Source: Metaphire vulgaris
Taxonomy: Eukaryota; Annelida; Clitellata; Crassiclitellata; Megascolecidae
Assembly (NCBI GenBank): GCA_018105865.1
Contig: CM030869.1
Coordinates: 434,001-498,000 of the forward strand
Reading direction: 5' to 3'
DNA length: 64,000 nt
Positions 13,328 to 24,688 of the stretch are shown here, one piece after another. Positions within the stretch are counted from its first letter, which is position 1. Every line of letters starts with the position of its first letter. The notes under the pieces were generated by a model, which saw nothing but the letters and a program-made list of their open reading frames with translations, did not search any database and was not told the origin of the DNA. Position numbers and translations under genes: made by a program.

Positions 13328-13369
13328 CCCGTCCCCGACTCGTGGCTTTGTACACGAGTCAGAGACGGG
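13328..13369. repeat. 17-bp-arm hairpin
   Basis: Two 17-bp arms (13328-13344 and 13353-13369) are complementary at 15 of 17 positions around an 8-base loop. The inner eight pairs are GACTCGTG/CACGAGTC. It matches no terminator or transposon end I know. Confidence 0.7.
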
Positions 13370-13966
13370 ATTCTGCCCAAATGCCTGCAATCGATTAACC
13401 CATTATAGGATGAACGGTATATGAAGGTATTTCGACCGATTTGAAGACCCCTATCCAGGGCGGGGACAAACCTTTGCTGAGTCTTCGACAGAACGGAGGA
13501 TGTGGAGTACACTGCAGCTGTAAATGCAAGCAGCTATCCTGTGAACGGACCCCCTGTGACCACCCCTCCATCCCGTATTTGCGGACTTTGCGAGCGTCTG
13601 ACGCTGACCCTACACTAGTATACTTATGTCGCTGTGCAGGTGATGGCCATTGCCGCCATTTATTTTGAACGAAGATATGCAAGAATAGACTGAAGCTGAA
13701 CAAAAATGTTGCAAACATTACAGGTGTCTAATTGTCACGTGGGTCACGTGGGTCAAGGGTTCATTGGGTCATGGTTAATTCTTGGCGACATATATTGTTC
13801 ATTGTATCTGGTTCCTGGTCTCTACGCCTCCTTAATCCGGTGGCGAATGCGACAGACACACAGACCACAGGAACCGACGACCATAGTATCCAGTCCAATA
13901 TAATCCTAACGTCTAGTAAATAACTAATAAGCGGTCATATCGAGAAGATTGCTTCTAGCTTATACC

Positions 13967-13970
<4 letters not shown>

Positions 13971-14023
<53 letters not shown>
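13971..14023. repeat. (AT)n microsatellite
   Basis: About 26 perfect AT dinucleotides. Confidence 0.95.
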
Positions 14024-14025
<2 letters not shown>

Positions 14026-14069
14026 TCTCGATTCGTACGCCGTCTGCATGCCATCTAAAATTTAGTAAG

Positions 14070-14202
14070 GTATATCCGAGCTACGTTATATAGGACCAAT
14101 ACCATCGAATACAATAGCGCATAACACGGGACTGTACATTGCGGTTTGTTATAACCGAGTATGCGTTATAACAGAGTCCGTTATAACAAAGTTCTACTGT
14201 AA
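14070..14202 (-). mobile_element. Possible pogo/Tigger-like DNA transposon terminus
   Basis: Read on the minus strand, the segment begins TACAGTAGAAC followed by spaced copies of GTTATAAC (near 14149, 14165, 14181). CAGTAGAACCTCGTTATAACG-like ends are typical of pogo/Tigger-type Tc1/mariner elements. No opposite end, target duplication or transposase was found, so this is at best a solo terminus. Confidence 0.3.
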
Positions 14203-14348
14203 ATGCAGTAGGCAGTCTCCTGCCTACGAAACTGATTTCATAGACGCATTGAAATGCATTTCAATCATTCGATGAAATTTTGTGGAGACCCCGATGCATG
14301 CTCATCGAGCGCTCTCCTTACGTCACAGACAGAAACCTGGATCAGACC

Positions 14349-14351
<3 letters not shown>

Positions 14352-14414
<63 letters not shown>
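14352..14414. repeat. (GA)n microsatellite
   Basis: About 31 GA dinucleotides without interruption. Confidence 0.95.
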
Positions 14415-14416
<2 letters not shown>

Positions 14417-15212
14417 TGTCTCTAGGACGCATTAGACAGACGCCATGCTTGTTTATGTAGACGCATGGTTCATATAGGAACTGATATTCATAATACGAGC
14501 ACAGATGAACGAACTCGATGAGGGTGTGGGTGGGGGAGGGGCGGTGAGTGAGGCGACGTCTGACTCCAGACAGACGCATTTGCCGCCGAAGTAATAACGA
14601 AGATAAACAATGATTTTGACAAAGGCTAACGATGGCCAATGTTAAAACAGGACTATAACCATGTCTATCATGCACTCCCCAATACGCAACACCCAGATCA
14701 CAAGCCCCCTCCGCTCCCTTAGCGCCCCTATTTTTTTATCTGCGCACAATCCCCCTTCCCCAGATTCTCTGTGCGGTAACATACACGTCCACAGCCTCTG
14801 CATGGCAATGATAATCGCTTAGTTGTATACGGCCTCTCGCCGCGTCGTTTAACAACGATACATGTAGAAATACAGGCGCTACAACAATGACGGAGAATGG
14901 ATTCGAATTAATAATCGGCGCCAATGAATGTCGTCTGCATAGAACAGCAATTCGATCGTCTGTCAATCAATGCACTACGTCATGACAAGAGGATCGCCGT
15001 CGCCGCCGTCGCCGCGCCGCTGTTGGTCTTCCGGTCACGTCATTAATCGAGAGAAGAGACTCTGTTTCAATGGACTCCATTCACTGGAAACCATTTCCAC
15101 GCGTCTCTGTTGCCATTTTGCCGCTAAACTCCGCAGCGGCAACACCGCCGTTCCCGCTGCCACTGACAGCGATGATCGTCTGACGTCGTTCCTTCTTCTT
15201 CTTCTGAGCTCG

Positions 15213-15226
15213 TCACGTGACGTCAT
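15213..15226. promoter_or_regulatory. Overlapping E-box and CRE upstream of the Kv gene
   Basis: TCACGTGACGTCAT joins CACGTG (bHLH/USF-type site) with TGACGTCA (CREB/ATF-type site) about 400 bp before the channel start codon. A CRE and E-box pair would suit an activity-regulated neuronal gene. This is motif evidence only. Confidence 0.4.
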
Positions 15227-15329
15227 CCAGCGTTTAATTGATAATTACTCTAGAAGGATTGGCTGATTTCCTGAGCTCCGGGACAGAAGACCTGGCGCCT
15301 GGATCGAAGAGATCCTCTTCGACCGACAG

Positions 15330-15619
15330 ATGACGACCGATGCACGGACGATGTTCCTGTGGGGGGATGTGAGCGTTAACAGGTGGTCGGGCGAAGACGA
15401 TCTGCCCCCTTCGGTCGGACTGTTGTCCTCGCGCGCCCGGTCGTCTTCCGTCGGTCAAAGGTCATCGTACGCCTCTTCCCATCTGACGGCGCGTAAGGCC
15501 TTGGCCATCGTTGATCCGGTGTCCAGGATGCTCCAGGAAATCCACCAACTGAACGCAGGAGGAGGAGGAGGAGGAGTCAGGTCAAGGACCCCGTTGACGT
15601 CACTTCCGGTGTTGATCCG
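15330..15619 (+). other. Open frame upstream of the Kv start in another frame
   Basis: An ATG at 15330 opens a frame that runs to 15863 and overlaps the channel reading frame by about 240 bases. Before the overlap it encodes a serine- and arginine-rich stretch ending in PPLPPPIDDEEEEEK, the kind of low-complexity sequence often found before the T1 domain of Kv channels. The frames differ, and the change would have to occur near the GAG/GGA tract at 15659-15673. It may be a true N-terminal extension hidden by a slippage indel, or chance in GC-rich DNA. Confidence 0.35.
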
Positions 15620-16819
15620 ATGGGAGATTTCGCCTCCACTTCCGCCGCCAATCGACGACGAGGAGGAGGAGGAGAAGCCGGGAATCGCATCCGGATCAAC
15701 GTCAGCGGACAGCACTTTGACATCCGACCGGAAGTCCTCGCCCGCCATCCGGACACTCTCCTCGGAGATCCGGAAAAGCGAAGACGCTTTTACGATCGGC
15801 GCCGAAACGAGTTCTTCTTCGACAGACATCGACCGAGCTTCGAGGCCATCTTCTCCTACCTGATGTACGGAGGGAAACTGAAGAGACCGAGTCACGTGAC
15901 CGACGACATCTTCCTCACGGAAGTTCTTTTCTACGAGCTGGAAAAGCGGATCGTCGACGATTACAAGCGAGCGGAGGGCTATTCCGATGACGTCATGTGT
16001 CTACCTGAGAACCAGGTGTTGCAGCTCATCTGGAAGCTCTTCGAGTATCCGAAGTCTTCGCGTCTGGCTCTGATCGTGGCCCTCGTGTCCGTCAGCATGA
16101 CCCTGACCGCCATAGTTCTCCTCTGCCTGGAGACCCTGCCGACCTTCAAGGGCAAGGTGTGTCTCCAGAGCGGAGCTGGGCCCAACTGGTCGAGCCCCTT
16201 CTTCGTCGTCGAGTCCCTGTGTAACGCGTGGTTCGTCGTCGAACTGGGCGTCAGGTTCCTGTCGTGTCCGTCGAAGCTTCTCTTCTGGAAGGACTTCAAG
16301 AACGTCGTCGATGTCCTGGCCATCCTGCCCTACGTCGTCGCCGTGACGTCGATGCTGTTGGCCGGTCGAGACTACTGCGCCCAGGGCGTCGACTCGAGCG
16401 CTGCCCTCGCCTTCCTCCGCGTCATCAGACTCGTTCGAATCTTCAAACTGACGAAGCACTCGATAGGGCTTCAGGTACTGATACTCACCTTTCGAGCGAG
16501 TATCGAGGGCCTGAGTATGTTCCTCGTTGCCTTGGTCGTCAGCATGCTCGTCTATTCGAGCGCCCTCTATTACGCTGAACTGAACGTCACCGATTCTCAG
16601 ATCGAGAGCATCCCGGACGCCTTCTGGTGGGCCATCATCACCATGACGACGGTGGGGTACGGGGACAAGGTGCCCCGTGGCCCCGCGGGGCGTGTAATCG
16701 GGGCGGCGTGCGCCATCTCCGGCATCCTCACCATCGCCATTCCGGTCCCGATAATCGCCGGACATTTCAACAAATTCTACACCCACAAGACCGGTCGCAT
16801 GCGGCTTCAGCTGGGGTGA
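15620..16819 (+). CDS. Voltage-gated K+ channel, Shaker/Kv1-like, intronless
   Basis: The 399-residue protein has a Kv1-type T1 tetramerisation domain (residues about 23-120: NVSG, DTLLGDP, RNEFFFDRHRPSF) without the zinc-binding cysteines of Kv2-4. Six membrane segments follow: S1 about 146-168 after LFEYP, S2 about 195-215, S3 about 228-248, S4 LRVIRLVRIFKLTKH, S5, and a pore with TMTTVGYGD. S6 carries the PVP hinge (IPVPII). A glycosylation site (NVT) lies in the S5-pore turret. S4 is three residues shorter than Shaker and has five positive charges, as in Shaw-type S4, while T1, IPDAFWW and the post-S6 NKFY are Kv1-like. The start is the first ATG after the in-frame TGA at 15512. The C-terminus is short, without a PDZ ligand, and a GTGAAA donor-like site overlaps the stop, so a downstream exon is possible. 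Predicted role: delayed-rectifier or A-type K+ current in excitable cells. Confidence 0.93.
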   Translation: MGDFASTSAANRRRGGGGEAGNRIRINVSGQHFDIRPEVLARHPDTLLGDPEKRRRFYDRRRNEFFFDRHRPSFEAIFSYLMYGGKLKRPSHVTDDIFLTEVLFYELEKRIVDDYKRAEGYSDDVMCLPENQVLQLIWKLFEYPKSSRLALIVALVSVSMTLTAIVLLCLETLPTFKGKVCLQSGAGPNWSSPFFVVESLCNAWFVVELGVRFLSCPSKLLFWKDFKNVVDVLAILPYVVAVTSMLLAGRDYCAQGVDSSAALAFLRVIRLVRIFKLTKHSIGLQVLILTFRASIEGLSMFLVALVVSMLVYSSALYYAELNVTDSQIESIPDAFWWAIITMTTVGYGDKVPRGPAGRVIGAACAISGILTIAIPVPIIAGHFNKFYTHKTGRMRLQLG

Positions 16820-18659
16820 AAATATCACGAGGAACGAACAACAGAGGAACTCAAACGATGACGACTCCATGTTCGGGACTTCCTTGAGAACTTTTCAGTC
16901 TGTTTACTGCCTACTTGAGCAGCATAAACTCTAACATGCATTAGCTGTCATTCGTTCAACTCGAATGCCATCTGACGGGCTAAGAGTCTGTTATCCTAAG
17001 GGAGAAATTGCAGAACATGTCGGTCGTCGTATATTATAATGGCACTTGACTGCCTCCGTACATTCACTTTGGTTTTATCTGCACTTCAACAGACAAAACG
17101 CGTCTTTAACTGACTTTCTTCTATTCACTTTGCTTCGTTTAAACCTGTTTTTCTATTCCGAGGAGTCAAAGATGCTCCTTCTATTTCTATTTTCATAATT
17201 TCTATTAAAAGTTCAGCTCTGATAGCAGCGTCTGTACATTTACTCTTTAATTAAGATCCGATCAACGAATTCCCTTCAGTCGGATTCAAACGCCGTTCTT
17301 TGTTTTGTCGAGACGCAATCTTGAGTTTCTTTTCGAAGAAGAACCAGACCTTGTCATCGGAAGCACTATTTCTTCAAAGGGATTGCCGCTTTTGTTCGCT
17401 CTAAATTTCAAAACCCCGTGAAAATTTACTGAAGTTCTAAACCTCAAAACAAATAATTCTGAGAGCTGAGACGATTTCCAATAGAATCGAGAATCTCATG
17501 ACTTCCGCCTATATTTGTTTTCCTGGTTGCCTCATAAGTCAGATACTCCAGGTAAATGCTGACACCTGTCGAATGCTTCGTAAATGTTCATTCAGTGGGA
17601 AAATAGGCGCCACATAATAAGCGCAGTATCTCGCATGTCGTGGTCTCGTGGATATAATCGCACTTTGGAAATAAAGGATTTGAAATCGAGATGAATCTCA
17701 CCTGACAGTTTTCCGCACAAAGAATAACGATGCAAAGCGCAGGTGGCGACCGATTTCTACGCTAAAGAATCCAGGTGAAACATCTGACGTCATAGAAATT
17801 AATACAACGAAGGTCTCAAGTCTTACATAAATGCCACGGAAGCCCAAACAAGAACTCGGTCTTTCCACCACTCTAAGTACCGTAGTCTTCTACAAGGAGA
17901 CAATTTTAGTGCCAGAGTTTTACGAATTTATTGAACAGTTTGGACAAAAAGCAATTGAAAAACAAATGGATTCAAAAGTTATGTACAGAAAAACGGCACA
18001 GTCGGTTATTTATAAGTAGATCTCATCCAGAACATTACACGCGGACGCACACACACACACAACAATCTGAAGCACGGAATTTTTATTTGTTTAGACATAG
18101 ATTGAGTGACCAACTGTAGCTGCGACGTAACGGAGAGGAGATGTTATTACTTCGATGGGAGAAAGTACTGCAGCTGATATATTCTGCATCCGAGACACAG
18201 AATAAATGGAAGATCTTAAATTGCGATCGCTTTGTCTAATGAATTCTTTTGATTAATTTCAAGGTGTCGAAGTCATTCACCTCCGAGGTCAAATCATTCA
18301 TCACTCACATCGGCCTCACCTGTCCCCTCACCTCGAATGATGTGATCCGCAATTTATGGCTCTGGACACGAAGGCGCTACATAAAATGATTACGACAGGA
18401 AGACTTTGCCTGGGAATTAATAAGAGAGGCAGACAGTTCCATCTTTCAGGACTTCCTATATGCACTTTCATCTGTATATAGAGGCGCTATATAAATCGTC
18501 TGATTGGCTCCAGAACTTCTGCCTGGTTCGTCTCAGTGGCTGTGCAAATGAGTGGCCAGTCCCTATAGGCTGGGCGGATTTTACGAGCGGACGCAGAGAA
18601 TTGGCCGCTGGCGATTTTCTAATCAAGAGGAAACGAAGAGCCGACGACTGTCAATCGTC

Positions 18660-18675
18660 ATCATGACGTCATGAT
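18660..18675. promoter_or_regulatory. Perfect 16-bp palindrome containing a CRE
   Basis: ATCATGACGTCATGAT is its own reverse complement and centres on TGACGTCA, the CREB/ATF site. Several other TGACGTCA sequences occur in this region. Function is inferred from the motif only. Confidence 0.4.
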
Positions 18676-18934
18676 TTTGCTACTTGGCTAGATTTCATTA
18701 GCGATATTGTTGCTATAGCAACAGCGGCGGTAATAATTGAATTAAAGAAGGAGCGCCCAGAGCATAGCTGATTATAGGAAGAGGAGGAGGAGGAGGAGGA
18801 GGAGGAGGAGGCAACTGTACTGCGGTTGTTTAGCTAGCAACAGCAAATACGTTTAAAACAGCGCACATATTGAGGAGCGCATCCTATCTGGCTTTGAAGT
18901 ATTTAGTCAATGATTCTATGGTTACTTCTTCCTA

Positions 18935-18961
18935 GCCGCCGCCGCCGCCGCCGCCGCCGCC
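18935..18961. repeat. (GCC)9 microsatellite
   Basis: Nine perfect GCC units. Confidence 0.9.
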
Positions 18962-19154
18962 ATATTGGATTGACGGCAATTGTCTCTGACAGATGCTGGA
19001 AGCGACAGGAGACTTCAGTGCAAGAGAAAATGACGACGTCCAATTGACGACGACGACGACGAGACAGAACCGGAAATGACTTCTTATGACAATGACATCG
19101 ACTCCCACCCACCCACCCACCCACCCACCCACCACGAAGTTAATGTCTCCCGCT

Positions 19155-19234
19155 GAGAAGAAGAAGAAGAGGAGGAGGAGGAAGAGAAGAAGAAAAAGAA
19201 GAAGAAGAAGAAGAAGAAGAAGAAGAAGAAGAAG
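19155..19234. repeat. (AAG)n/(AGG)n microsatellite
   Basis: A polypurine tract of AAG units with an internal AGG run. Confidence 0.95.
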
Positions 19235-19712
19235 CGGTTCTTGTTCTTAATTGCGACTCTTTATTTCAGCTGACGTCATCGAGGGGCTTATGCGATGGCG
19301 ATCGATATTCTACATCACTGCAGAACTACTTCCGGTTGCGGTTCTATTGAACGTCTTCTCGTTATCCGCCTGAGACGCTGTGTACCTTTAGAGCGCTCTA
19401 TTCTCTGCGGAAATATACTTTTCATGGAGAGGGAATCAATTCCAGTATCAACATAGAGGCTGCGATGACCATCAATTCTACTTCTGAGTCGTTCTCTGCG
19501 GTTTTTTTAACCAACGCCGTGAGCCCATAACTGATAACTGATCACACATAACTGCTAAAAATAATGATACTAATAATAACAATATTCATGATGCAAAGTA
19601 ACAGAACATTTGTATAGCGCCTCTTCTGAAGAATCACTCAGAAGCCCTTCAGCTGCGATTACTGAATATAGACAAAGAGATAAGTTTTAAGTCGTTTCAA
19701 AAAATGACCGCA

Positions 19713-19713
<1 letters not shown>

Positions 19714-19782
<69 letters not shown>
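19714..19782. repeat. (AAT)n microsatellite followed by TATAGCGCC-type repeat
   Basis: About 23 AAT units end directly at GCGCCTTTATAGCACC. A related inverted sequence, CAGGCGCTATAG, lies at 19884-19895. The AAT run may be the tail of a dispersed short element. Confidence 0.9.
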
Positions 19783-19783
<1 letters not shown>

Positions 19784-20303
19784 CGCCTTTATAGCACCTG
19801 TTCTAATTCTCTAATGGAATTAATCGTAGAAGACCAGGTGATTCAGTGGATGTCATTGGCGTTCTTATTTCTACAGAGCAACAGGCGCTATAGAAGGATG
19901 TTCACATCCAAAGAGCATCCATCCCGATCGTCTCTAAAGTCTAGACTTCGAAAGACAACTGTTTGGATGACATGAGTTTCTAAAAGTGTAGTCTTTCTGT
20001 GATACAATGATGGATGCTATACTTCGATATGGTGTTACTAAGAGAGGACATCGAGGACACAACCTGAAGGTTCCTCACCCGATTAATACTTGTAATTTGA
20101 CTGATCAGTCTAAAACCTTATCATAAGATTACTATATTGAAGACGTAAATGTAAAAACAAGTTTAATTTCCAATGATAATTTCTGACTTGTATTCGATAC
20201 GTAAGGTATGTGAGCCTGTTATGTATGTATTAAGTGTGTATTATATAGGCTATTATGTTTTGACCTTGCGTTTTGCCACGGATGATTTAAAAAGCGATCT
20301 TGC

Positions 20304-20362
20304 ATTGTATTGTATTGTATTGTATTGTATTGTATTGTATTGTATTGTATTGTATTGTATTG
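20304..20362. repeat. (ATTGT)12 pentanucleotide repeat
   Basis: About twelve perfect ATTGT units. Confidence 0.95.
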
Positions 20363-22016
20363 ATAGTCTATCTGCTGATTTTGCCATTGCAATGGCTGAA
20401 GACATTGGCTGAATATAGAGTTTAACAATGAGTGAAGCTTTCCTTTCGGATTTTCTCTCGAATGAAAAAATCCTTCGTCTGCTTTGATCCGATGTTTTGG
20501 AAAAGCGTTTTGCGTTTTTCAGAAATGTTACCGAGTCCAGTGCGAGTTGTTCTTTGCGGTCAAGCATTGCAAGTGATGAGACAAATGCATTGCAGATGCA
20601 CCACTGATGATTATGTGGCGCATGGGTATAATTTCTGGCCGTGACCTCTGCCCTCTGCCCTCTCTCCATACACCAATTCGATAACGAGGCAGAATCTCGT
20701 TTGAGGAGCAAAGTCTCGTCGAAGTCTCGAGAGACAAACGAGGTGTGGCTGTCCTTCCGACCTAGAGACCATCTGTCGAGTGTTTCTATGACAACATCAT
20801 CCATAGAGTTGAAATATTTGTATAGCGCCTCACATTTATTCAACGAAAGTGATGATCCGAATGACAATGAGGAAATGGAAGACGGCGATGATGATGATGA
20901 TGATGATGATGACGACGATTGACAACCATGGCTGACAGAAGGGAGCGTCTAAATGGTTAAAATCTTCTAAGGCGCTATATAAATTCACTAGATTCTATTT
21001 GCTAACTTACTTAGACAATATGTTAATGATTTTAACGTGGAGTTGGTTTTTGTCCCAGAATTCATCACAACAACGGATAAAAGTAAACGATTCCTTTTCT
21101 TCTTCTCTCTTCAAACGCTGAATTTCTTCTTTTCTTTCTCTTGAAATCTACCGAGTACTTCTGCTTCTGTCTCTTTTGGCATTTATTCTTGTTAAGCCAA
21201 ATCTTATGTTCGTCGTCGACAACCTCCTTCATCGTCATCATCATCATCATCATCATTACCTCCACCCACCCCTGCCATCCCTCCCACACTTCGTGTCCTC
21301 GCTAATTCTAAAACCAGACCGAGTTTTCTCTGGTCTTTCGTTTGTTTTCATAAAAGTTCTTACTTGTTAGCACGAAATTCGCTTCTTGCATATCGTCCAA
21401 CACTCACCGGACTCAACGCCTCTTTCTTCCCGACCGACCCCTCCAAATGGTCTTCTTTCCCTGTCCTTCCTTCCCCTCTTTCCCCTCTCCCTCCGAAGGG
21501 AACATAAATATCTCCGCCCCCCCTTAGAGTCACAGCAGCGCCATCTGTGGTCATCGTTTGCTGGTTTTGTCTGCATGACGCGTAGCCAAGTGGAGAGAGG
21601 ACCCGACGACGACGTTGTTGACTGGGGCGACCGAGGAGGAGGCTGAGGAGGCGGACGATGCAGCAGCAGTAGCAGTAGCAGTTATGAGGAGCAGCACCTG
21701 GGATTAGATGACGTCGGCGACAGACAACCAGAGACGCCATATTGGCTCTGCAGTCTTTTCTTGTAAATCAAACGACTTCTCGTCTCTTCTTCTGCTCGTT
21801 AAGCGGACCAATGCGCACCGATCGACCAGTTAACAACTCAACAGTGCTCCTCCTCCTCCTCCTCCTCCTCCTCCTCCACCGACCGCAGTTTGACACTCTG
21901 CATGAAGACAAGTGAATGCAGCATCCACTTCGATCCACTGCTGGGCCCAGAAAGTCGACGTTCGAAGGAATTACTATATGAGGATTGTTTTTAAGGATGC
22001 GCTCTTATTCTGGGCG

Positions 22017-22164
22017 TTATAGCCATTGGCGGATTTTATTAAAGGCCATGGTAGGCTTAAGCCTCCCCACTAATCCCACGGATGGCACGCATGATGGACG
22101 GCACTCCCAGACCCCCAAGCTAGCCTACCCAAATATTAAACTCTAAATCCGCCTATGGTTATAG
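22017..22164. mobile_element. 136-bp MITE with 14-bp inverted ends and TTATAG duplication
   Basis: The element 22023-22158 starts CCATTGGCGGATTT and ends AAATCCGCCTATGG, complementary at 13 of 14 positions. It is flanked by TTATAG at 22017-22022 and 22159-22164. There is no coding capacity. The GGCGGAT core resembles the end of the hAT-like MITE at 56824, but the 6-bp duplication is shorter than the 8 bp of hAT, so the superfamily is unsure. Confidence 0.75.
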
Positions 22165-22656
22165 CTTAAGATAACGATGATTCAGTGCTAAGAAAAAGAG
22201 CGGCCACAGTGGGCAAAGGGTCTCATGCATATTCTCTGTTTTGCCAATTTTCATTCAAAAGAAACCAAAAAATCTAAACATTAATATTTTGCAAGATGAC
22301 ATCGAAGCGGATTTTATTTATCCCCAGAGACTCAATCTCAATGTATCACCAAAGATTAAAATCTATGCATTTGAAATTCCGATTTCACCGGCGACCCTTA
22401 ACCTCAGAGTCTCCGAAGAGAAGATCTCAAGACTCAATGAAGATCGCCAGAAGACCCTCGTCTGATATTTCTTCATAATCCGATCTTTGTTATCTCTATG
22501 ATCGTCGGATGATTAGATCGATCAGAGATCTTTTTACTTAATAAATTCACATCGGAATCTACGATTCTGATCTGAAACGTTGTCGAAATTGTCGATTTCA
22601 CTTTTTTCAATAAGTTATAAGTTATTTCGACGCTAATACCAAGATACAACGGATTT

Positions 22657-22658
<2 letters not shown>

Positions 22659-22716
<58 letters not shown>
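22659..22716. repeat. (AT)n microsatellite
   Basis: About 29 AT dinucleotides. Confidence 0.95.
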
Positions 22717-22718
<2 letters not shown>

Positions 22719-23315
22719 CTGAAACTGTGTGATGAAGTCATAGAGCATGACTTTTGCCAATCGAGTAATCTTCTTTAATGTTTTTCTATCACCTGTTTCA
22801 TCCATTTGCCTGTTGCATTGCCCTGTGCGTCTTTCTCTCCTTCCTCTTTCGTTCTTCTTCTTCTTCTTCTTCTTCTTCTTCTCTTTCTGTCGTTGACCAG
22901 ACGTAGTTCCGTTGAAGCGACTGCCACGCAGCGAGCGCTGACTGAGTCTCTGCTCAGCGCCGACTCAGCGCTGCTCGCTCGATCGACTCAGCGCTGCTCT
23001 TCGTCTCAATCGGAAATTCTCACGAAGCGCTGTTGCCAATGGCGACGGTTTCCTAGGCAGCAGAAAAATTTTGCAGGAGAACTTTTCCCGCCTCATTCTA
23101 ATATAATACGATGACGACCGAAAAGGATGCTTCAAAATTCTTTCACGCAGTTCTCTTCGATTGGTTATGTACCTATGTTCCGAATCGATATCATTGATCT
23201 TGATATCGATTATTCACTGCTGCTGCTGCTGCTGCTGCTGACGGTTCTGCTGAGTGTTTTTGTTGCCGCTGTTGAATTGAAAATTTCGTAAATTTGAGAC
23301 GAGGTTGAGGAAGCG

Positions 23316-23647
23316 ATGGATAACACCGATTCTTACAACTTCGAGACCGATCCAGGTAGGCCAAACGAGACAGGCACCGATGGAACGGTCGTACCTGTCT
23401 ACCTGGACAGGTTCAACAGGTGGTATCAGGGAGTACACGGCTACTTCAGCATCGTCGTCTGTCTCTTTGGAATTCTCTCGAACATCATCAACATCGTCGT
23501 CCTCACTCGCAGGTCGATGTCTACTCCGACCAACTGCATACTAACTGCCATAGCAGTTGCAGACATGCTGACGATGCTGTCCTACCTGCCGTATGCCACG
23601 TATTTCTACGTCGTAACCGTTTTGGATCAGAAGTACGGTCATCGGAG
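23316..23647 (+). CDS. Exon 1, FMRFamide/myosuppressin-like receptor (GPCR)
   Basis: From the ATG at 23316 the exon encodes 110 residues: an extracellular N-terminus with an N-glycosylation site (NET), then TM1 and TM2. The motifs HGYFSIVVCLFGILSN, VVLTRRSMSTPTN and AVADMLTMLSYLP are those of rhodopsin-class receptors of the DMSR group, which bind FMRFamide-like peptides and myosuppressin in protostomes and couple to G proteins at the plasma membrane. The conserved N of TM1 and D of TM2 are present. The exon ends CGGAG followed by the donor GTACGC (23648), leaving two codon bases that join exactly to exon 2 at 31017. Family assignment is firm; the ligand is inferred. Confidence 0.87.
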
Positions 23648-23729
23648 GTACGCTAAGCGCCAACTCACATTCCGTTCAATGTGTTCATTATTAGTCTATA
23701 TATAGAGATTCTGTGAATCCGTATTGCTT

Positions 23730-23732
<3 letters not shown>

Positions 23733-23796
<64 letters not shown>
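23733..23796. repeat. (GA)n microsatellite
   Basis: About 32 GA units inside the intron, 86 bp from the donor. Confidence 0.95.
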
Positions 23797-23797
<1 letters not shown>

Positions 23798-23904
23798 CTA
23801 TCTAAGCAAAGCAATTTACGTCTGATCCGTTGTCAACTGTAAATAAGTGCGCATTAGTACAACGGCACTTTTTAAAAGTGATTTAGCCTTGGATCCATTC
23901 TGTC

Positions 23905-23984
23905 TTAACCCCTTAACTGGGGATCCCGGATATATCCGTCCATTTTACATTGAGTTACAGTTAAATACACGGTTAAGGGGTTAA
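23905..23984 (-). mobile_element. 72-bp piggyBac-like MITE, copy B
   Basis: The element 23909-23980 begins CCCCTTAACTGGGG and ends GGTTAAGGGG, flanked on both sides by TTAA (23905-23908, 23981-23984). Sequence and length match copies A and C. This copy and copy C are the best-preserved of the four. Confidence 0.88.
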
Positions 23985-24620
23985 TGCGTCTACCAGTAAA
24001 ACATGAATAGGAAAGAACCCAATGCCTGGACACAACGCCTCTTCCATCTTGCACGTTCTTATTAAGTGCGATGTTATGTTTTGTGGTAAGACAGTTAAGG
24101 TCAGCTAAGTCCTCAAGGGATTAATAGAATGCAACAAACGCCTACAATGTTTACTAACAGAGGACATCAGTGAAGATGAGTGTCATTGTCTCATTGACTC
24201 AGCCTCCCTTTCTCACTGACTGATTCCTGGAATGACCCGGTCTTTTGCAGATGGATCTGAAGTACCATCGATTGATACCTTTAGAGTGTTATAAACGGTG
24301 CTATAAAAATTAGTAAATATTAAAACTAATAACTGATTATTATTGACAGCTAAAGGAGACCTGAAACAGGTCGTTGTTTATTCAGCGGTTACTGTTTGGT
24401 CACGTGACTCTTGCGTCCAGTTTCACCCGTTTGACCAAAGATGGAATCAGAAGATTCCAAGCAAAGAATCGACTCTCAGACAGACCCCAGGGTATCCACC
24501 GCACTCATACACTGCGCAGCCTTTAAAAATAAAGACCAATTATAGTGTCTAACATCATATATTGGCAGACTCTCTCTCAGTCTCTCTCTCTCTTTGTTTT
24601 TTGTCTGTCTGTCTGTCTGC

Positions 24621-24623
<3 letters not shown>

Positions 24624-24686
<63 letters not shown>
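24624..24686. repeat. (CT)n microsatellite
   Basis: A perfect CT run preceded by a short (GTCT)n stretch. Confidence 0.95.

Positions 24687-24688
<2 letters not shown>

Larger units (their letters stand above)
12257..15329. other. Intergenic region right of the satellite
   Basis: It holds a 72-bp MITE (12520-12591), a 42-bp hairpin (13328-13369), AT and GA microsatellites and a possible pogo-like terminus near 14200. A cysteine-rich frame at 13483-13560 (+) was examined and matches no known module clearly. No gene is assigned. Confidence 0.5.
16820..23315. other. Intergenic region between Kv channel and neuropeptide receptor
   Basis: It contains microsatellites, one MITE (22023-22158), a palindromic CRE (18660-18675) and several copies of a dispersed TATAGCGCC motif. 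A 62-codon frame at 17831-18019 (+) has protein-like composition but no recognisable family. No further gene is assigned. Confidence 0.55.

Noticed and set aside
14265..14675. 136-codon minus-strand frame with a Leu-Ser run
   Set aside because: The run is the translation of the GA microsatellite and the rest has no recognisable motif. The same applies to frames over other GA, GACA and ATC tracts.
16001..16870. 289-codon minus-strand frame opposite the Kv channel
   Set aside because: It is the antisense shadow of a GC-rich coding exon, with composition dictated by the channel codons.
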